A stretch of DNA of 64,000 nucleotides from Furfurilactobacillus rossiae DSM 15814. Lineage in GTDB: Bacteria > Bacillota > Bacilli > Lactobacillales > Lactobacillaceae. How positions within the stretch are numbered: position 1 is the stretch's first letter; the number at the start of each line of letters is the position of its first letter. The notes beneath the pieces were generated by a model. The model did no database searches and had not been told where the DNA came from. It saw only the letters and a list, made by a program, of their open reading frames with translations. The DNA lies in NCBI RefSeq assembly GCF_000428925.1, contig NZ_KE386820.1, positions 62,001-126,000 on the forward strand, written 5' to 3'. Shown here piece by piece: positions 20,510-30,374 of this stretch. A program made the position numbers and the translations under genes.

Positions 20510-21052
20510 ATGACTAACCGTTTGAAAGAACGATACGAAAAGGAAATCAAACCTTCCTTAATCGAAAAATTCAACTACAGTTCAAGCATGCAAGCCCCAC
20601 ACATCGACAAGATTGTGCTGAACATGGGGGTTGGTGATGCAACCACTAACTCAAAGAACTTGGACGAAGCCGTTAATGAAATGACCCTTATTGCTGGGCA
20701 AAAGCCAGTTATTACAAAGGCCAAGAAGTCAATTGCCGGTTTCCGTCTTCGTGAAGGAATGTCCATTGGTGCTAAGGTAACTTTGCGCGGTGAACGGATG
20801 TATGACTTTTTAGACAAGTTGATCAATGTGTCATTGCCACGTGTTCGTGACTTCCATGGTGTTTCTAACCGTTCATTTGATGGACGTGGGAACTACACTT
20901 TGGGTGTTCGTGAACAACTGATCTTCCCTGAAATCAATTACGACAACGTTAACCGGGTTCGTGGTATGGATATTGTTATCGTAACCACTGCTAACACTGA
21001 TGAGGAATCCCACGAGTTGCTTGCCCAACTTGGGATGCCATTTACTAAATAA
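20510..21052 (+). CDS. rplE: 50S ribosomal protein L5
   Basis: L5 binds 5S rRNA and contacts the P-site tRNA. The 180-residue protein has the family motifs [27 protein letters not shown] and RVRDFHGV. An AAAGGAGGA site is present. Position before rpsN is canonical. Confidence 0.98.
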   Translation: MTNRLKERYEKEIKPSLIEKFNYSSSMQAPHIDKIVLNMGVGDATTNSKNLDEAVNEMTLIAGQKPVITKAKKSIAGFRLREGMSIGAKVTLRGERMYDFLDKLINVSLPRVRDFHGVSNRSFDGRGNYTLGVREQLIFPEINYDNVNRVRGMDIVIVTTANTDEESHELLAQLGMPFTK

Positions 21053-21069
21053 TAGGAGGTTCCACAAAC

Positions 21070-21255
21070 ATGGCAAAGAAATCAATGGTTGTAAAAAGCC
21101 AACGCCCAGCTAAGTTTTCAACGCAAGCTTACACACGTTGTGAACGTTGTGGACGTCCGCACTCAGTTTATCGTAAGTTCCATCTATGCCGCCTTTGCAT
21201 GCGTGAATTAGCCCACAAGGGTCAAATTCCTGGCATGAAGAAAGCTAGTTGGTAG
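21070..21255 (+). CDS. rpsN: 30S ribosomal protein S14, zinc-binding type
   Basis: The 61-residue product is the short type-Z S14 with four cysteines (C24, C27, C40, C43) that hold a zinc ion. It lies at the 30S head. Firmicutes often keep a zinc-free paralogue elsewhere for zinc limitation; none is in this window. The ribosome binding site is TAGGAGG. Confidence 0.97.
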   Translation: MAKKSMVVKSQRPAKFSTQAYTRCERCGRPHSVYRKFHLCRLCMRELAHKGQIPGMKKASW

Positions 21256-21342
21256 ACTTCGGTCTTTACTGAGTAAATTCGATTTGGATTCCTTTCAAGT
21301 CGTTTTATTGATTTTATCGATACTAAAAGGAGGCAAATATCG

Positions 21343-21741
21343 ATGTCTATGACTGACCCGATTGCAGACTTTTTAACTCGGATTCGTAACGCCAACATGG
21401 TTCGTCACGATTCAGTTGAAGTTCCTGCATCAAAGATTAAACATGACATTGCGGAAATCTTGAAAAATGAAGGTTTCATTCGCGATGTTGAATACATTGA
21501 CGACGACAAGCAAGGTATTATCCGTGTATTTCTTAAGTACGGCAAGGATGGCGAACGTGTCATCTCTGGCTTAAAGCGGATTTCCAAGCCTGGTTTACGT
21601 TCATACGTAAAGGCCGATTCAGTTCCTAAGGTTTTGAACGGTTTAGGGATTGCAATCATCTCTACGTCTGAAGGTGTGATCACCGATAAAGAAGCACGTC
21701 AAAAAGACGTGGGCGGCGAAGTGCTCGCTTACGTTTGGTAA
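21343..21741 (+). CDS. rpsH: 30S ribosomal protein S8
   Basis: S8 is a primary 16S-rRNA binder and a translational repressor of the spc operon in E. coli. The 132-residue protein has [15 protein letters not shown] and the C-terminal GGEVLAYVW. The first ATG (21343) is nine bases after AGGAGG and is preferred over the ATG two codons later. An 87-bp gap without a promoter precedes it. Confidence 0.97.
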   Translation: MSMTDPIADFLTRIRNANMVRHDSVEVPASKIKHDIAEILKNEGFIRDVEYIDDDKQGIIRVFLKYGKDGERVISGLKRISKPGLRSYVKADSVPKVLNGLGIAIISTSEGVITDKEARQKDVGGEVLAYVW

Positions 21742-21770
21742 TCATTTAGAATCGATCGGAGGTGTAAAAC

Positions 21771-22307
21771 GTGAGTCGTATTGGTTATAAAGTTGTAACT
21801 TTACCCGCTGGGGTAGAAGTTAAACAAAACGGTAACGATGTGACTGTTAAAGGACCTAAAGGTGAGTTAACCCGGACGTTCTCTGACATGATCACAATGA
21901 AAGTAGACGGTACTGAAGTTTCGTTTGATCGTCCTGACGACAACAACAAAACAAAGGCCGTTCACGGAACTACTCGTGCCAACTTCGCCAACATGGTTGA
22001 AGGTGTTACAGATGGTTTCAAGAAGACATTGAAGTTAGTCGGTGTTGGGTACCGTGCACAATTGCAAGGCACTAAGCTGATCATGAGTGTTGGTTACTCA
22101 AACCCTGTTGAATTCGATGGCCGTAAAGGTGTTACGGTTGAAGTTCCTGACAACACTACTGTTGTTTTATCAGGTATTTCTAAGCAACAAGTCGGTGACT
22201 TTGCTGCTGAAATCCGTGGTATCCGTCCACCAGAGCCTTATAAAGGTAAAGGTATTCGTTACGAAGGCGAATATGTTCGTCGTAAGGAAGGTAAAACTGG
22301 TAAGTAG
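21771..22307 (+). CDS. rplF: 50S ribosomal protein L6
   Basis: L6 lies near the sarcin-ricin loop. The 178-residue protein starts at GTG after CGGAGGTG and has two similar domains and the C-terminal [16 protein letters not shown] motif, which is diagnostic. Order and length are standard. Confidence 0.98.
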   Translation: MSRIGYKVVTLPAGVEVKQNGNDVTVKGPKGELTRTFSDMITMKVDGTEVSFDRPDDNNKTKAVHGTTRANFANMVEGVTDGFKKTLKLVGVGYRAQLQGTKLIMSVGYSNPVEFDGRKGVTVEVPDNTTVVLSGISKQQVGDFAAEIRGIRPPEPYKGKGIRYEGEYVRRKEGKTGK

Positions 22308-22387
22308 ACTTTTGTCTACTTCTTTGTTTGCCACTATCGTGTCGCAGTGCACGCATTCACTGCGAATAAAATATGAGGTGAATTGTT

Positions 22388-22744
22388 GTGATTTCTAAAC
22401 CAGATAAGAATAAAACACGTCAACGCCGCCATGCGCGCGTTCGTGGCAAGATTTCTGGTACTGCGCAGCGCCCACGCTTGAACGTTTATCGTTCTAATTC
22501 AAACATCTACGCGCAAGTAATTGATGACGTAGCGGGTGTGACGCTGGCAAGTGCCTCAACACTAGATAAAGATGTTAAGGGAACTAGCAAAACAGAAAAA
22601 GCTGCTTCTGTTGGTGAACTAGTTGCTAAACGCGCTAACGAAAAGAAGATTACTGATGTTGTCTTCGATCGTGGCGGTTACTTATATCATGGTCGGGTAG
22701 AAGCTTTGGCTGAAGCCGCTCGTGAAAACGGACTTAAATTCTAG
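22388..22744 (+). CDS. rplR: 50S ribosomal protein L18
   Basis: L18 binds 5S rRNA with L5. The 118-residue product starts at GTG with GAGGTG about eight bases upstream. It has the basic [21 protein letters not shown] start and the C-terminal [22 protein letters not shown] motif. An 80-bp gap separates it from rplF. Confidence 0.97.
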   Translation: MISKPDKNKTRQRRHARVRGKISGTAQRPRLNVYRSNSNIYAQVIDDVAGVTLASASTLDKDVKGTSKTEKAASVGELVAKRANEKKITDVVFDRGGYLYHGRVEALAEAARENGLKF

Positions 22745-22762
22745 AGAAGGAGGAATAACCAA

Positions 22763-23263
22763 ATGGCTTTTATCGACCCAAGTAAGTTAGATTTAGAAGA
22801 TAACGTCGTTTCCATCAACCGGATTACGAAAGTTGTTAAGGGTGGTCGTCGTCTTCGTTTTGCTGCCTTAGTCGTTGTTGGTGACCACAATGGTCATGTT
22901 GGCTTTGGTACTGGTAAGGCTCAAGAAGTTCCAGAAGCTATTCGTAAGGCTGTCGAAGCTGCTCACAAGAACTTAATTAAAGTTCCTGTTGTTGGTTCAA
23001 CATTGCCTCACGAAGTGCTGGGTATTTACTCAGGATCAAAGGTTATGCTTAAGCCAGCCGTTGAAGGTTCTGGTGTTGCTGCTGGTGGTGCTGTTCGTGC
23101 CGTCATGGAACTTGCCGGTGTTGCCGACGTTACAAGTAAGTCTCTTGGTGAAAGCACACCGATTAACGTTGTGCGTGCCACCTTTGAAGGACTTAAGGAA
23201 TTAAAGCGTGCAGAAGACGTTGCTGCCTTGCGTGGTGTGTCTGTAGAACACTTAGCTGAATAG
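22763..23263 (+). CDS. rpsE: 30S ribosomal protein S5
   Basis: S5 affects decoding accuracy and is the site of spectinomycin-resistance changes. The 166-residue protein has [17 protein letters not shown] (the loop in question is wild type in appearance), the [15 protein letters not shown] segment and the [18 protein letters not shown] motif. AGAAGGAGGA precedes the ATG. Confidence 0.98.
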   Translation: MAFIDPSKLDLEDNVVSINRITKVVKGGRRLRFAALVVVGDHNGHVGFGTGKAQEVPEAIRKAVEAAHKNLIKVPVVGSTLPHEVLGIYSGSKVMLKPAVEGSGVAAGGAVRAVMELAGVADVTSKSLGESTPINVVRATFEGLKELKRAEDVAALRGVSVEHLAE

Positions 23264-23276
23264 GAGGACGAAACTC

Positions 23277-23462
23277 ATGGCTAATCAAGTAAAAGTTACT
23301 TTAGTGAAAAGTGCCGTTCACCAGAAGCCCAAGGTTCGTAATGTTGCGTATGGTTTAGGACTAGGTCGTGTTAACAGCACGGTCGTACGTCCTAACAACG
23401 AAGCAACACGCGGTGCCATCGCTAAGATCGCGCACTTAGTCACAGTTGAAGAAGTTAAGTAA
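23277..23462 (+). CDS. rpmD: 50S ribosomal protein L30
   Basis: The 61-residue product is the short bacterial L30, with [23 protein letters not shown] of the family (residues 6-28, core GLGL). It lies 13 bp after rpsE with TAGGAGGA as ribosome binding site. Confidence 0.96.
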   Translation: MANQVKVTLVKSAVHQKPKVRNVAYGLGLGRVNSTVVRPNNEATRGAIAKIAHLVTVEEVK

Positions 23463-23494
23463 TCACATTTCTAGTGTAAGGAGGTGCCAACCTA

Positions 23495-23929
23495 ATGAAG
23501 TTGAACGAATTACAACCAAGCGAAGGTTCTCGTAAAGCACGTATGCGCCGCGGTCGCGGTACATCAGCCGGGAACGGTAAAACTTCCGGTCGTGGTCAAA
23601 AGGGTCAAAAGGCTCGTAGTAAGACACGTGTCGGTTTTGAAGGGGGTCAAATGCCTCTGTACCGTCGCATTCCAAAACGCGGTTTCACTAACATTAACCG
23701 TAAGGAATACGCCATCGTTAACTTGGCTTCCTTAAACAGTTTTGATGAAGGTGCTGATGTTACACCAACTACCTTAGTTGAAGCAGGTTTAGTGAAGAAC
23801 GAAAAGAGTGGTGTTAAGGTTCTTGGTAACGGTGAAGTTACTAAGAAGTTGACTGTCCACGCTAACAAATTCTCAAACGCAGCTGTAGCTGCAATTGAAG
23901 CAGCCGGCGGTAAGACTGAGGTGATCTAG
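23495..23929 (+). CDS. rplO: 50S ribosomal protein L15
   Basis: L15 is a late assembly protein of the large subunit. The 144-residue product has the Gly/Arg-rich start [20 protein letters not shown], the [17 protein letters not shown] motif and a C-terminal AIEAAGGK segment. The stop codon abuts the TTG start of secY. Confidence 0.98.
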   Translation: MKLNELQPSEGSRKARMRRGRGTSAGNGKTSGRGQKGQKARSKTRVGFEGGQMPLYRRIPKRGFTNINRKEYAIVNLASLNSFDEGADVTPTTLVEAGLVKNEKSGVKVLGNGEVTKKLTVHANKFSNAAVAAIEAAGGKTEVI

Positions 23930-25267
23930 TTGATCTCGACGATTTCGAATGCTTTTAAGAGTCGTGAAATCCGAAATAAGATCTTCTTTACCTTGTTTGT
24001 CTTAATTGTCTATCGGTTAGGCTGTTATATTACCGTTCCCGGAGTTAATGCGCATGCTTTACAAGCAGTGGCAAGCTCCGGGCTTGTTAATGTAATGAAC
24101 ATCTTTTCCGGTGGTGGTTTGACGAACTATTCCTTGTTTGCAATGGGGGTTTCCCCGTTTGTTACTGCTCAAATTGTTGTTCAATTACTCCAGATGGATA
24201 TTGTGCCGCGGTTTGTTGAATGGAGTAAACAAGGTGATGTAGGTCGGCGTAAGTTGAACCAGGCGACACGCTATCTAACGATTGTGTTAGCCTTTGTTCA
24301 ATCAATCGGTATCACAGCTGGTTTTAACGTCTTAGCTTCCATGCATTTGATTAAGACACCAAATGCACAGACTTTTATCATGATTGGAATTTTGCTCACG
24401 GCTGGAACAATGTTTGCTACTTGGCTGGGGGATATGATTACTCAGCGAGGTTTAGGAAATGGTGTTTCGATGATCATTTTTGCCGGAATCATTGCGCGCA
24501 CACCAGTTGGTGTTCGTCAATTATGGCAAGAAAACGTCACTGATGCCTCCAAGGGCCAAATGTGGCAGGGTATTCTGTTCATCGTTGCTGTTCTCGTTCT
24601 AGTTATCGTAATTATCGTTGCTGTAACGTGGGTGCAACAAGCTGAACGGCGGATTCCAATTCAATATACGCGTCGCGCAACTACGTCTGGATCAGGTAGT
24701 TATCTGCCTTTGAAAGTTAACGTTGCCGGTGTTATTCCGGTTATCTTCGCTAGTTCTTTGATTTCGACGCCTCAGTCAATTCTGTTGGCGTTCCAAAAGA
24801 GTCATGGTGCGGATAACTGGTACCAAGTGATGTCTCGTATCTTCAATATGCAAACGACTGAAGGTGCCATTCTTTACACTGTATTAATTGTCTTGTTTAC
24901 TTTCTTCTATGCTTTTGTTCAGGTTAATCCTGAGAAATTGTCCGAGAACTTACAAAAGCAGGGCAGTTATATTCCAAGTGTTTGGCCTGGTAAAGACACA
25001 CAAAGCTATGTTTCTCATTTGCTCATGCGTTTAAGTACTGTCGGTTCACTGTTCCTTGGATTAGTTGCCTTAGTACCGCTGTTGGCCAGTGATATTTGGG
25101 GCCTAGACGAATCCATTGGTCTTGGTGGCACGTCATTATTAATCGTTGTTGGGGTTGCCATTGACATTATTCGTCAATTGGACGGCTTAATGATGAAACG
25201 ACAATACGTTGGTTTCATCCAAGATGATGCGCTTGAAGCACATGAAGCAGAAAAACAGGAGGATTAA
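23930..25267 (+). CDS. secY: Preprotein translocase channel subunit SecY
   Basis: SecY forms the protein-conducting channel of the cell membrane with SecE and SecG. The 445-residue protein has ten predicted membrane segments and the family signature [18 protein letters not shown]. Its start is TTG directly after the rplO stop, with GAGGTG about six bases upstream inside rplO, so translation is coupled. No accessory SecY2 traits (glycosylated-adhesin export genes) are nearby; this is the housekeeping copy. Confidence 0.98.
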   Translation: MISTISNAFKSREIRNKIFFTLFVLIVYRLGCYITVPGVNAHALQAVASSGLVNVMNIFSGGGLTNYSLFAMGVSPFVTAQIVVQLLQMDIVPRFVEWSKQGDVGRRKLNQATRYLTIVLAFVQSIGITAGFNVLASMHLIKTPNAQTFIMIGILLTAGTMFATWLGDMITQRGLGNGVSMIIFAGIIARTPVGVRQLWQENVTDASKGQMWQGILFIVAVLVLVIVIIVAVTWVQQAERRIPIQYTRRATTSGSGSYLPLKVNVAGVIPVIFASSLISTPQSILLAFQKSHGADNWYQVMSRIFNMQTTEGAILYTVLIVLFTFFYAFVQVNPEKLSENLQKQGSYIPSVWPGKDTQSYVSHLLMRLSTVGSLFLGLVALVPLLASDIWGLDESIGLGGTSLLIVVGVAIDIIRQLDGLMMKRQYVGFIQDDALEAHEAEKQED

Positions 25268-25269
25268 TC

Positions 25270-25935
25270 ATGGCATTCAATTTGATTCTGATGGGCTTGC
25301 CTGGTGCTGGTAAAGGTACGCAAGCACAAAAGATCGACGAAAAATATCAAGTACCGCATATTTCGACGGGGGATATTTTCCGCGAGGCAATGGCTAACAA
25401 GACTGAAATGGGACTTGCTGCTAAAGCTTACATTGATAAGGGTGAATTGGTTCCCGATGAAGTCACGAACGGTATTGTTCGTGACCGCCTCAGCCAACAG
25501 GACGTTTTAACGAATGGCTTCATGTTGGATGGGTATCCACGGAACTTAGATCAAGCGGCCGCTTTAGATAAAATGTTGGCTGACTCTGATCGTCACTTGG
25601 ACGCCGTGATTAATATCGACGTTGAACCATCGGTATTGGTTGACCGATTATCTGCACGGTACATTTGCCGTGTATGTGGTGCAACCTATAACCGTATTAG
25701 TAACCCGACCAAAGTTGAAGGAACGTGTGACGTTTGTGGGTCGCATGATTTTTATCAACGTGACGATGACAAGCCTGAAACGGTTAAGAATCGTTTGGCG
25801 GTGAACATCAAGATGAACACGCCATTGGTTGATTACTATAAGAATCAAAATGTTCTGCACACCATTAACGGCGAACGGGACATTGACCTCGTCTTCAAAG
25901 ACGTTGCTGACGTGCTTCAGTCAGTTAACGACTAG
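25270..25935 (+). CDS. adk: Adenylate kinase, zinc-lid type
   Basis: Adenylate kinase interconverts ATP, ADP and AMP. The 221-residue enzyme has the P-loop [10 protein letters not shown] (residues 9-18), the LDGYPRN motif, and a lid with two cysteine pairs (CRVCG and CDVCG) that bind a structural zinc, as is usual in Gram-positive bacteria. It begins two bases after the secY stop. Confidence 0.98.
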   Translation: MAFNLILMGLPGAGKGTQAQKIDEKYQVPHISTGDIFREAMANKTEMGLAAKAYIDKGELVPDEVTNGIVRDRLSQQDVLTNGFMLDGYPRNLDQAAALDKMLADSDRHLDAVINIDVEPSVLVDRLSARYICRVCGATYNRISNPTKVEGTCDVCGSHDFYQRDDDKPETVKNRLAVNIKMNTPLVDYYKNQNVLHTINGERDIDLVFKDVADVLQSVND

Positions 25936-25945
25936 AGTGTAGTGT

Positions 25946-25974
25946 TTGCAGTCCCTTTAAGAATGTGATAAACT
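25946..25974 (+). promoter_or_regulatory. Promoter upstream of infA
   Basis: TTGCAG (25946-25951) and TAAACT (25969-25974) are spaced by 17 bases, just after the adk stop. It would start an infA-rpmJ-rpsM-rpsK-rpoA-rplQ transcript in addition to read-through. Confidence 0.6.
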
Positions 25975-26010
25975 CTCTTGGTATGGTTTGCGCAATGTTT
26001 TTGTAAAGAG

Positions 26011-26077
26011 GGTGGAAACGGTGGTTTTCGCCGTTTTTCCGTCGTTCGACGCCACCGTATTTATAAAATACTTTTTT
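26011..26077 (+). promoter_or_regulatory. Structured leader of infA with an attenuator-like end
   Basis: An outer stem GGTGG/CCACC (26011-26015 with 26052-26056) can enclose two hairpins, AAACGG/CCGTTT (26016-26036) and GTCG/CGAC (26041-26050). Immediately after, GTATTT and AAATAC form a short stem followed by six T (26057-26077). The arrangement looks like an RNA switch or attenuator, but the terminator stem is AT-rich and weak. Confidence 0.45.
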
Positions 26078-26096
26078 AAAAGGGAGGTAAACCTGC

Positions 26097-26312
26097 TTGG
26101 CTAGTGACGTAATTGAAATCGAAGGTACTGTTAAAGAAACGTTGCCTAATGCAATGTTTAAAGTAGAACTTGAAAACGGTCACGAAATCTTGGCTCATGT
26201 GTCGGGTAAGATTCGGATGCATTACATTCGTATTTTACCTGGTGATAAGGTAACTGTTGAAATGTCACCTTATGACTTAACAAAGGGTCGGATTACGTAC
26301 CGTTTCAAGTAA
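26097..26312 (+). CDS. infA: Translation initiation factor IF-1
   Basis: IF-1 binds the A-site during initiation. The 71-residue OB-fold product has the family start (A)[19 protein letters not shown] and ends with [11 protein letters not shown]. The start codon is TTG, with GGGAGG nine bases upstream. It is the first gene of the alpha-operon block and has its own promoter and leader. Confidence 0.96.
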   Translation: MASDVIEIEGTVKETLPNAMFKVELENGHEILAHVSGKIRMHYIRILPGDKVTVEMSPYDLTKGRITYRFK

Positions 26313-26345
26313 TACCTAAGGCCTCATAATTCTGGAGGAAATATC

Positions 26346-26465
26346 ATGAAAGTAAGACCATCAGTTAAACCAATGTGCGAACACTGCCGTGTTATCAAAC
26401 GTAACGGCCGTGTTATGGTGATTTGCTCAGCAAACCCAAAGCACAAGCAACGTCAAGGTAAATAA
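26346..26465 (+). CDS. rpmJ: 50S ribosomal protein L36
   Basis: This 39-residue gene is easily missed because of its size. The product starts [14 protein letters not shown] and has the zinc ligands C11, C14, C27 and H33, so it is the zinc-binding type. CTGGAGGAA precedes the ATG. It lies between infA and rpsM as usual. Confidence 0.97.
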   Translation: MKVRPSVKPMCEHCRVIKRNGRVMVICSANPKHKQRQGK

Positions 26466-26489
26466 TTCATATAAAAGGAGGTAATTGTT

Positions 26490-26855
26490 ATGGCTCGTAT
26501 TGCAGGTGTTGACTTACCACGTGACAAACGGATCGTGATCGGTTTAACTTACATTTTCGGAATCGGTAATACTTCAGCTCAAAAGATTTTGGCTGAAGCT
26601 GGTGTTAGCGAAGACGTTCGTGTTCGGGACTTGGCTCCAGAAGACGAAGATAAGATTCGTGCAATTGTTGATAACTACAAGGTTGAAGGAGATCTTCGCC
26701 GTGAAGTTAGCTTAAACATCAAGAACTTACAAGAAATTGGTTCATACCGAGGCATGCGTCACCGTCGTGGTTTACCAGTGCGTGGACAACACACTAAGAA
26801 CAACGCACGGACTCGCAAAGGCCCAGCTAAATCAATTGCTGGTAAGAAGAAGTAA
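26490..26855 (+). CDS. rpsM: 30S ribosomal protein S13
   Basis: S13 contacts the P-site tRNA and the 50S subunit. The 121-residue product has [20 protein letters not shown] and the C-terminal [20 protein letters not shown] motif. AAAGGAGGT precedes the ATG. Confidence 0.98.
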   Translation: MARIAGVDLPRDKRIVIGLTYIFGIGNTSAQKILAEAGVSEDVRVRDLAPEDEDKIRAIVDNYKVEGDLRREVSLNIKNLQEIGSYRGMRHRRGLPVRGQHTKNNARTRKGPAKSIAGKKK

Positions 26856-26883
26856 TTCAAGATAAAGGAGGTTAGCATTTCTT

Positions 26884-27273
26884 ATGGCAGGTAGAAAAAC
26901 ATCGCGTAAGCGTCGTGTAAAAAAGAACATCGAGTCAGGTGTTGCACATATTCACTCAACGTTTAACAACACTTTAGTTATGATTACTGACGTTCAAGGG
27001 AACGCTGTTGCTTGGTCTTCAGCTGGTGCCCTTGGTTTCCGTGGTAGTCGTAAATCCACTCCTTTCGCTGCACAAATGGCCGCTGAAGCCGCAGCTAAAG
27101 GCTCTATGGAACATGGTATGAAGACGGTTGAAGTTGCCGTTAAAGGTCCAGGTTCCGGTCGTGAAGCAGCTATCCGTGCTCTGCAGTCAACTGGTCTAGA
27201 AGTTACGGCAATTCGTGACGTCACACCAGTGCCGCATAACGGATCTCGTCCTCCAAAGCGTCGTCGTGTTTAA
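26884..27273 (+). CDS. rpsK: 30S ribosomal protein S11
   Basis: S11 lies on the 30S platform. The 129-residue protein has the conserved [12 protein letters not shown] segment, the [18 protein letters not shown] motif and the C-terminal [23 protein letters not shown] precedes the ATG. Confidence 0.98.
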   Translation: MAGRKTSRKRRVKKNIESGVAHIHSTFNNTLVMITDVQGNAVAWSSAGALGFRGSRKSTPFAAQMAAEAAAKGSMEHGMKTVEVAVKGPGSGREAAIRALQSTGLEVTAIRDVTPVPHNGSRPPKRRRV

Positions 27274-27349
27274 TTGATGACATCACTTATTTGGAGTGAT
27301 GAACATTCATTAATTAACAAGACGAGTTTTGAAAGGGGTAAACAAAAGA

Positions 27350-28294
27350 ATGATCGAATTTGAAAAGCCAAATATTCACAAAATCGATGAAAGTAACAAC
27401 TATGGGAAGTTCATCGTTGAACCACTTGAACGTGGTTACGGAACAACATTAGGAAATTCGTTACGTCGGATTTTGCTTTCATCTTTGCCTGGTGCTGCTG
27501 TCACCAGTATTCAAATCGATGGTGTACTTCACGAGTTCTCAACTGTTGAGGGTGTCGTTGAAGATGTTACACAAATCATCTTGAATATGAAAAAGGTTTC
27601 TTTGAAGATGGCGACCGATGAAGAAAAGGGAATGGACATCGACGTTAAGGGTCCTGCGACTGTCACTGCTGGTGATATTCAAACGGATGCTGATGTTGAA
27701 GTTATGAACCCTGATCTTTACATCTGCACGGTAGCAGACGGTGCCACTTTCCACATGCACTTAACTGCAAACAAGGGCCGTGGATACGTTTCAGCTGATG
27801 AAAACAAAGCTCGTCAGGATGATATGCCAATTGGTGTATTACCAATCGATTCCATTTATACCCCAATCGAACGTGTCAACTACCAGGTTGAAAACACACG
27901 TGTTGGTCAACGTGATGACTATGACAAGCTGACATTAGACGTTTGGACTGATGGTTCAATTACGCCTAGTGAAGCAATTAGTCTTGCTGCGAAGATTCTA
28001 ACTGAACACCTTGCAATGTTTGTTGATTTGACAGATACGGCTAAGAATGCCGAAATCATGGTCGAAAAGGAAGAAACACACAAGGAAAAGATGCTCGAAA
28101 TGACCATCGAAGAGTTAGACTTGTCTGTTCGTTCGTATAACTGTTTGAAACGTGCTGGTATCAACACGGTTCAAGAGCTGACGGATCGTACTGAAGCCGA
28201 CATGATGAAGGTTCGTAACCTTGGTCGTAAGTCACTTGAAGAAGTTAAGGCAAAATTGGCTGGCTTAGGTCTTTCTTTGAAACAAGAAGACTAG
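27350..28294 (+). CDS. rpoA: RNA polymerase alpha subunit
   Basis: Alpha assembles the RNA polymerase core and contacts activators and UP elements. The start is ATG 27350 (MIEFEKPNI), preceded by GAAAGGGG; an in-frame upstream start at 27329 has no better site. The 314-residue product has the N-terminal dimer domain with [15 protein letters not shown] and the C-terminal DNA-binding domain with [14 protein letters not shown] and [12 protein letters not shown]. Confidence 0.98.
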   Translation: MIEFEKPNIHKIDESNNYGKFIVEPLERGYGTTLGNSLRRILLSSLPGAAVTSIQIDGVLHEFSTVEGVVEDVTQIILNMKKVSLKMATDEEKGMDIDVKGPATVTAGDIQTDADVEVMNPDLYICTVADGATFHMHLTANKGRGYVSADENKARQDDMPIGVLPIDSIYTPIERVNYQVENTRVGQRDDYDKLTLDVWTDGSITPSEAISLAAKILTEHLAMFVDLTDTAKNAEIMVEKEETHKEKMLEMTIEELDLSVRSYNCLKRAGINTVQELTDRTEADMMKVRNLGRKSLEEVKAKLAGLGLSLKQED

Positions 28295-28325
28295 TCGGAC
28301 TTATCAACAAAAGGAGGGTTCAAGC

Positions 28326-28709
28326 ATGGGCTACCGTAAATTACAACGTACTAGTTCACAACGTAAGGCTTTGTTACGCGATTTAACAACCAGTTTGATT
28401 GTTAATGGCCGGATCGAAACAACCGAAGCACGCGCCAAGGAAGTTCGTAAGACCACAGATCAAATGATTACTTGGGGTAAGCAAGGCGACTTGCATGCTC
28501 GTCGTGAAGCAGCTGCTTTCGTTCGTGATGTTGTTGCAGATGTCAAAGAAGACGGTGACAACGTTAAAGCGCAAACTGCATTGCAAAAGTTATTTGATGA
28601 CTTAGCACCTAAGTTTGCTGAACGTAATGGTGGTTACACTCGGATGTACAAGACTATGCCTCGTCGTGGCGATGCTGCGCAAATGGTTATCTTGGAATTC
28701 GTCGACTAA
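28326..28709 (+). CDS. rplQ: 50S ribosomal protein L17
   Basis: L17 is near the tunnel exit. The 127-residue product begins [20 protein letters not shown] and has the [12 protein letters not shown] motif. It is the last gene of the superoperon. No canonical GC-rich terminator follows directly; an AT-rich 11-bp inverted repeat lies 36 bp downstream. Confidence 0.98.
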   Translation: MGYRKLQRTSSQRKALLRDLTTSLIVNGRIETTEARAKEVRKTTDQMITWGKQGDLHARREAAAFVRDVVADVKEDGDNVKAQTALQKLFDDLAPKFAERNGGYTRMYKTMPRRGDAAQMVILEFVD

Positions 28710-28744
28710 TCATTATCTGTTCAATGGTAGTCTGAATAGCTACC

Positions 28745-28770
28745 CTAAATATATCGACGGATATATTTAG
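28745..28770. repeat. 11-bp inverted repeat after rplQ
   Basis: CTAAATATATC and GATATATTTAG flank the 4-base loop GACG. There is no T-run after it, so it is not a standard intrinsic terminator, although it may slow or process the rplQ transcript. Confidence 0.55.
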
Positions 28771-28945
28771 TATTTGAATATTCAAAATAATCACTAGTGT
28801 CAATGGTATAAAGCGTTATGATGATGGCGATCGCGTTCGCCCAGTCTAGCTTGAATGAGTTTTTTGCTCGTGCCGTGATGCTAAGTGATTTTTTTGTACA
28901 TAGAATTAATTGATTACACGAGTTTACTAGTGGTTTCAGCGTTGC

Positions 28946-28974
28946 TTGCGTATTGGTCTAGTTTTCGCTAAAAT
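28946..28974 (+). promoter_or_regulatory. Promoter of the ECF-transporter operon
   Basis: TTGCGT (28946-28951) and TAAAAT (28969-28974) are separated by 17 bases, 40 bp upstream of the first gene. Confidence 0.65.
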
Positions 28975-29013
28975 AGTGCGGTATTATTCGTTTTATAGTG
29001 AGGTGAAGACTGA

Positions 29014-29538
29014 GTGCAAACCAAACATGCGAAGTTAATTACAGGTCTTGTAGTTGTCCTACTGGCAGTGCTTGCACTCGGGGCAACCGCTATTACAACT
29101 ATTAACGCTCAACGACGTCACGAAGAACATGAATCACGTTTACGTCGGCTAAGTGAGCGAGCGGCCAAGGTATTACCTAAAGAAGCATTTAAACCTGGCG
29201 CATATACGTTGAGTGAAAGTCATTACGTTGACGGCTACCGCGTGTTCGCTGTTGTTAACGTTGATGAACATGGACAACTTGTCAATGTCGCTTTTAATCA
29301 ACTTGATCAATTTGGATTGAATAATCCAGCGACTGCAACCGATATTACCCGCTGGAATACGGCACTGCTTAAAGAACCTAATGTCGCAAAACTGTCTTTA
29401 AAACACGGTAATAAACAGTGTTTTCAGTTATATCAAAATTATATGGGGCGTTTGATTCACGCTGCACATACCGGCGAACAACACCAGTTTAAAATTAACA
29501 ACCATGCCAATACGGCAGGAAGTGAGGGAACATCGTGA
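29014..29538 (+). CDS. Membrane-anchored extracellular protein heading the ECF operon, FMN-bind-like
   Basis: I do not recognise this 174-residue protein with certainty. It has an N-terminal membrane anchor (about residues 8-31), a charged linker (RRHEEHESRLRRLSERAAK), then a domain outside the cell. The domain pattern GAYTL...VDGYRVFAVVNVD..GQLVNVAFNQLDQFG resembles extracellular FMN-binding-like lipoproteins, but there is no lipobox and the fold assignment is inference. The start is GTG after AGTGAGGTG. It overlaps ecfA1 by four bases, so it is translationally coupled to a vitamin transporter core. In the common lactobacillar order rplQ-ecfA1-ecfA2-ecfT-truA this extra gene is not expected. 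Confidence 0.6.
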   Translation: MQTKHAKLITGLVVVLLAVLALGATAITTINAQRRHEEHESRLRRLSERAAKVLPKEAFKPGAYTLSESHYVDGYRVFAVVNVDEHGQLVNVAFNQLDQFGLNNPATATDITRWNTALLKEPNVAKLSLKHGNKQCFQLYQNYMGRLIHAAHTGEQHQFKINNHANTAGSEGTS

Positions 29539-30374
29539 CAAAGATCATTTCAGTTAACGATTTATCTTATCAATATCCCGATGCAGACCGGCCTACATTA
29601 AATCATATTTCCTTTGAGGTGAATGCCGGAGAGTGGGTGGCTATCGTTGGTCATAACGGCAGTGGTAAGAGTACTTTAGTTCGTGCTTTGGATGGACTTA
29701 TTGATTTTAAATCAGGAACAGTTACTGTAGCTGGAACAAAGTTGTCACCAGAATCAGTTTGGTTGGTACGTGAACACATAGGCATGGTGTTTCAGAACCC
29801 GGACAATCAGTTTGTTGGCGCCACGGTGGCCGATGATGTGGCCTTCGGCTTGGAAAATGCGGGGGTACCGCGTCCTGAGATGCAACAACGTGTTCAAGAC
29901 GCTCTAGAAGCTGTCGATATGTGGCAGTTTGCAGAACGTGAGCCCAGCCGGTTGTCAGGCGGGCAAAAGCAACGGGTGGCCCTAGCAGGAATCATTGCGA
30001 TGAACCCCAGTATTATTGTATTGGATGAGGCAACTAGTATGCTGGATCCTCACGGGCGGCAGACGGTGTTGTCTGTATTGCAACATCTTCGTCGTTCTAA
30101 TCAAGCACCGACCATTTTATCAATCACTCATGATTTAAGTGAGGCCGCACAAGCGCAACGACTGCTAGTTATGGATAACGGCCAGTTGATTAGTGAAGGG
30201 ACACCGCGCGCTATTTTCAGTGACGAACAATTACTTGAGTCCACGGGGCTAGACTTACCGTTTAGCACAAAATTGAGCCAACAATTGGCTAAACAAGGAC
30301 TAATCGCCCCGAAACATTACTTAACAGACGACGAGTTGGAGGATTGGTTATGGCAATTACATTTGACCATGTAA
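29535..30374 (+). CDS. ecfA1: ECF transporter ATPase EcfA1
   Basis: EcfA1 is one of two ATPases of the energy-coupling-factor module, which drives uptake of vitamins and transition metals by exchangeable S-components. The 279-residue protein has Walker [10 protein letters not shown] (residues 39-47), the signature LSGGQKQR (140-147) and Walker [13 protein letters not shown]. It starts at GTG overlapping the upstream gene by four bases. No S-component is in the window, so the substrate is not determined; such modules are usually shared by several S-components. Confidence 0.95.
   Translation: MTKIISVNDLSYQYPDADRPTLNHISFEVNAGEWVAIVGHNGSGKSTLVRALDGLIDFKSGTVTVAGTKLSPESVWLVREHIGMVFQNPDNQFVGATVADDVAFGLENAGVPRPEMQQRVQDALEAVDMWQFAEREPSRLSGGQKQRVALAGIIAMNPSIIVLDEATSMLDPHGRQTVLSVLQHLRRSNQAPTILSITHDLSEAAQAQRLLVMDNGQLISEGTPRAIFSDEQLLESTGLDLPFSTKLSQQLAKQGLIAPKHYLTDDELEDWLWQLHLTM

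Larger units (their letters stand above)
28710..29013. other. Intergenic region between rplQ and the ECF operon
   Basis: This 304-bp gap contains an AT-rich perfect inverted repeat (28745-28770), a small palindrome TTGAATATTCAA just after it, and the promoter of the next operon (28946-28974). I see no small gene with a ribosome binding site. Confidence 0.55.
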
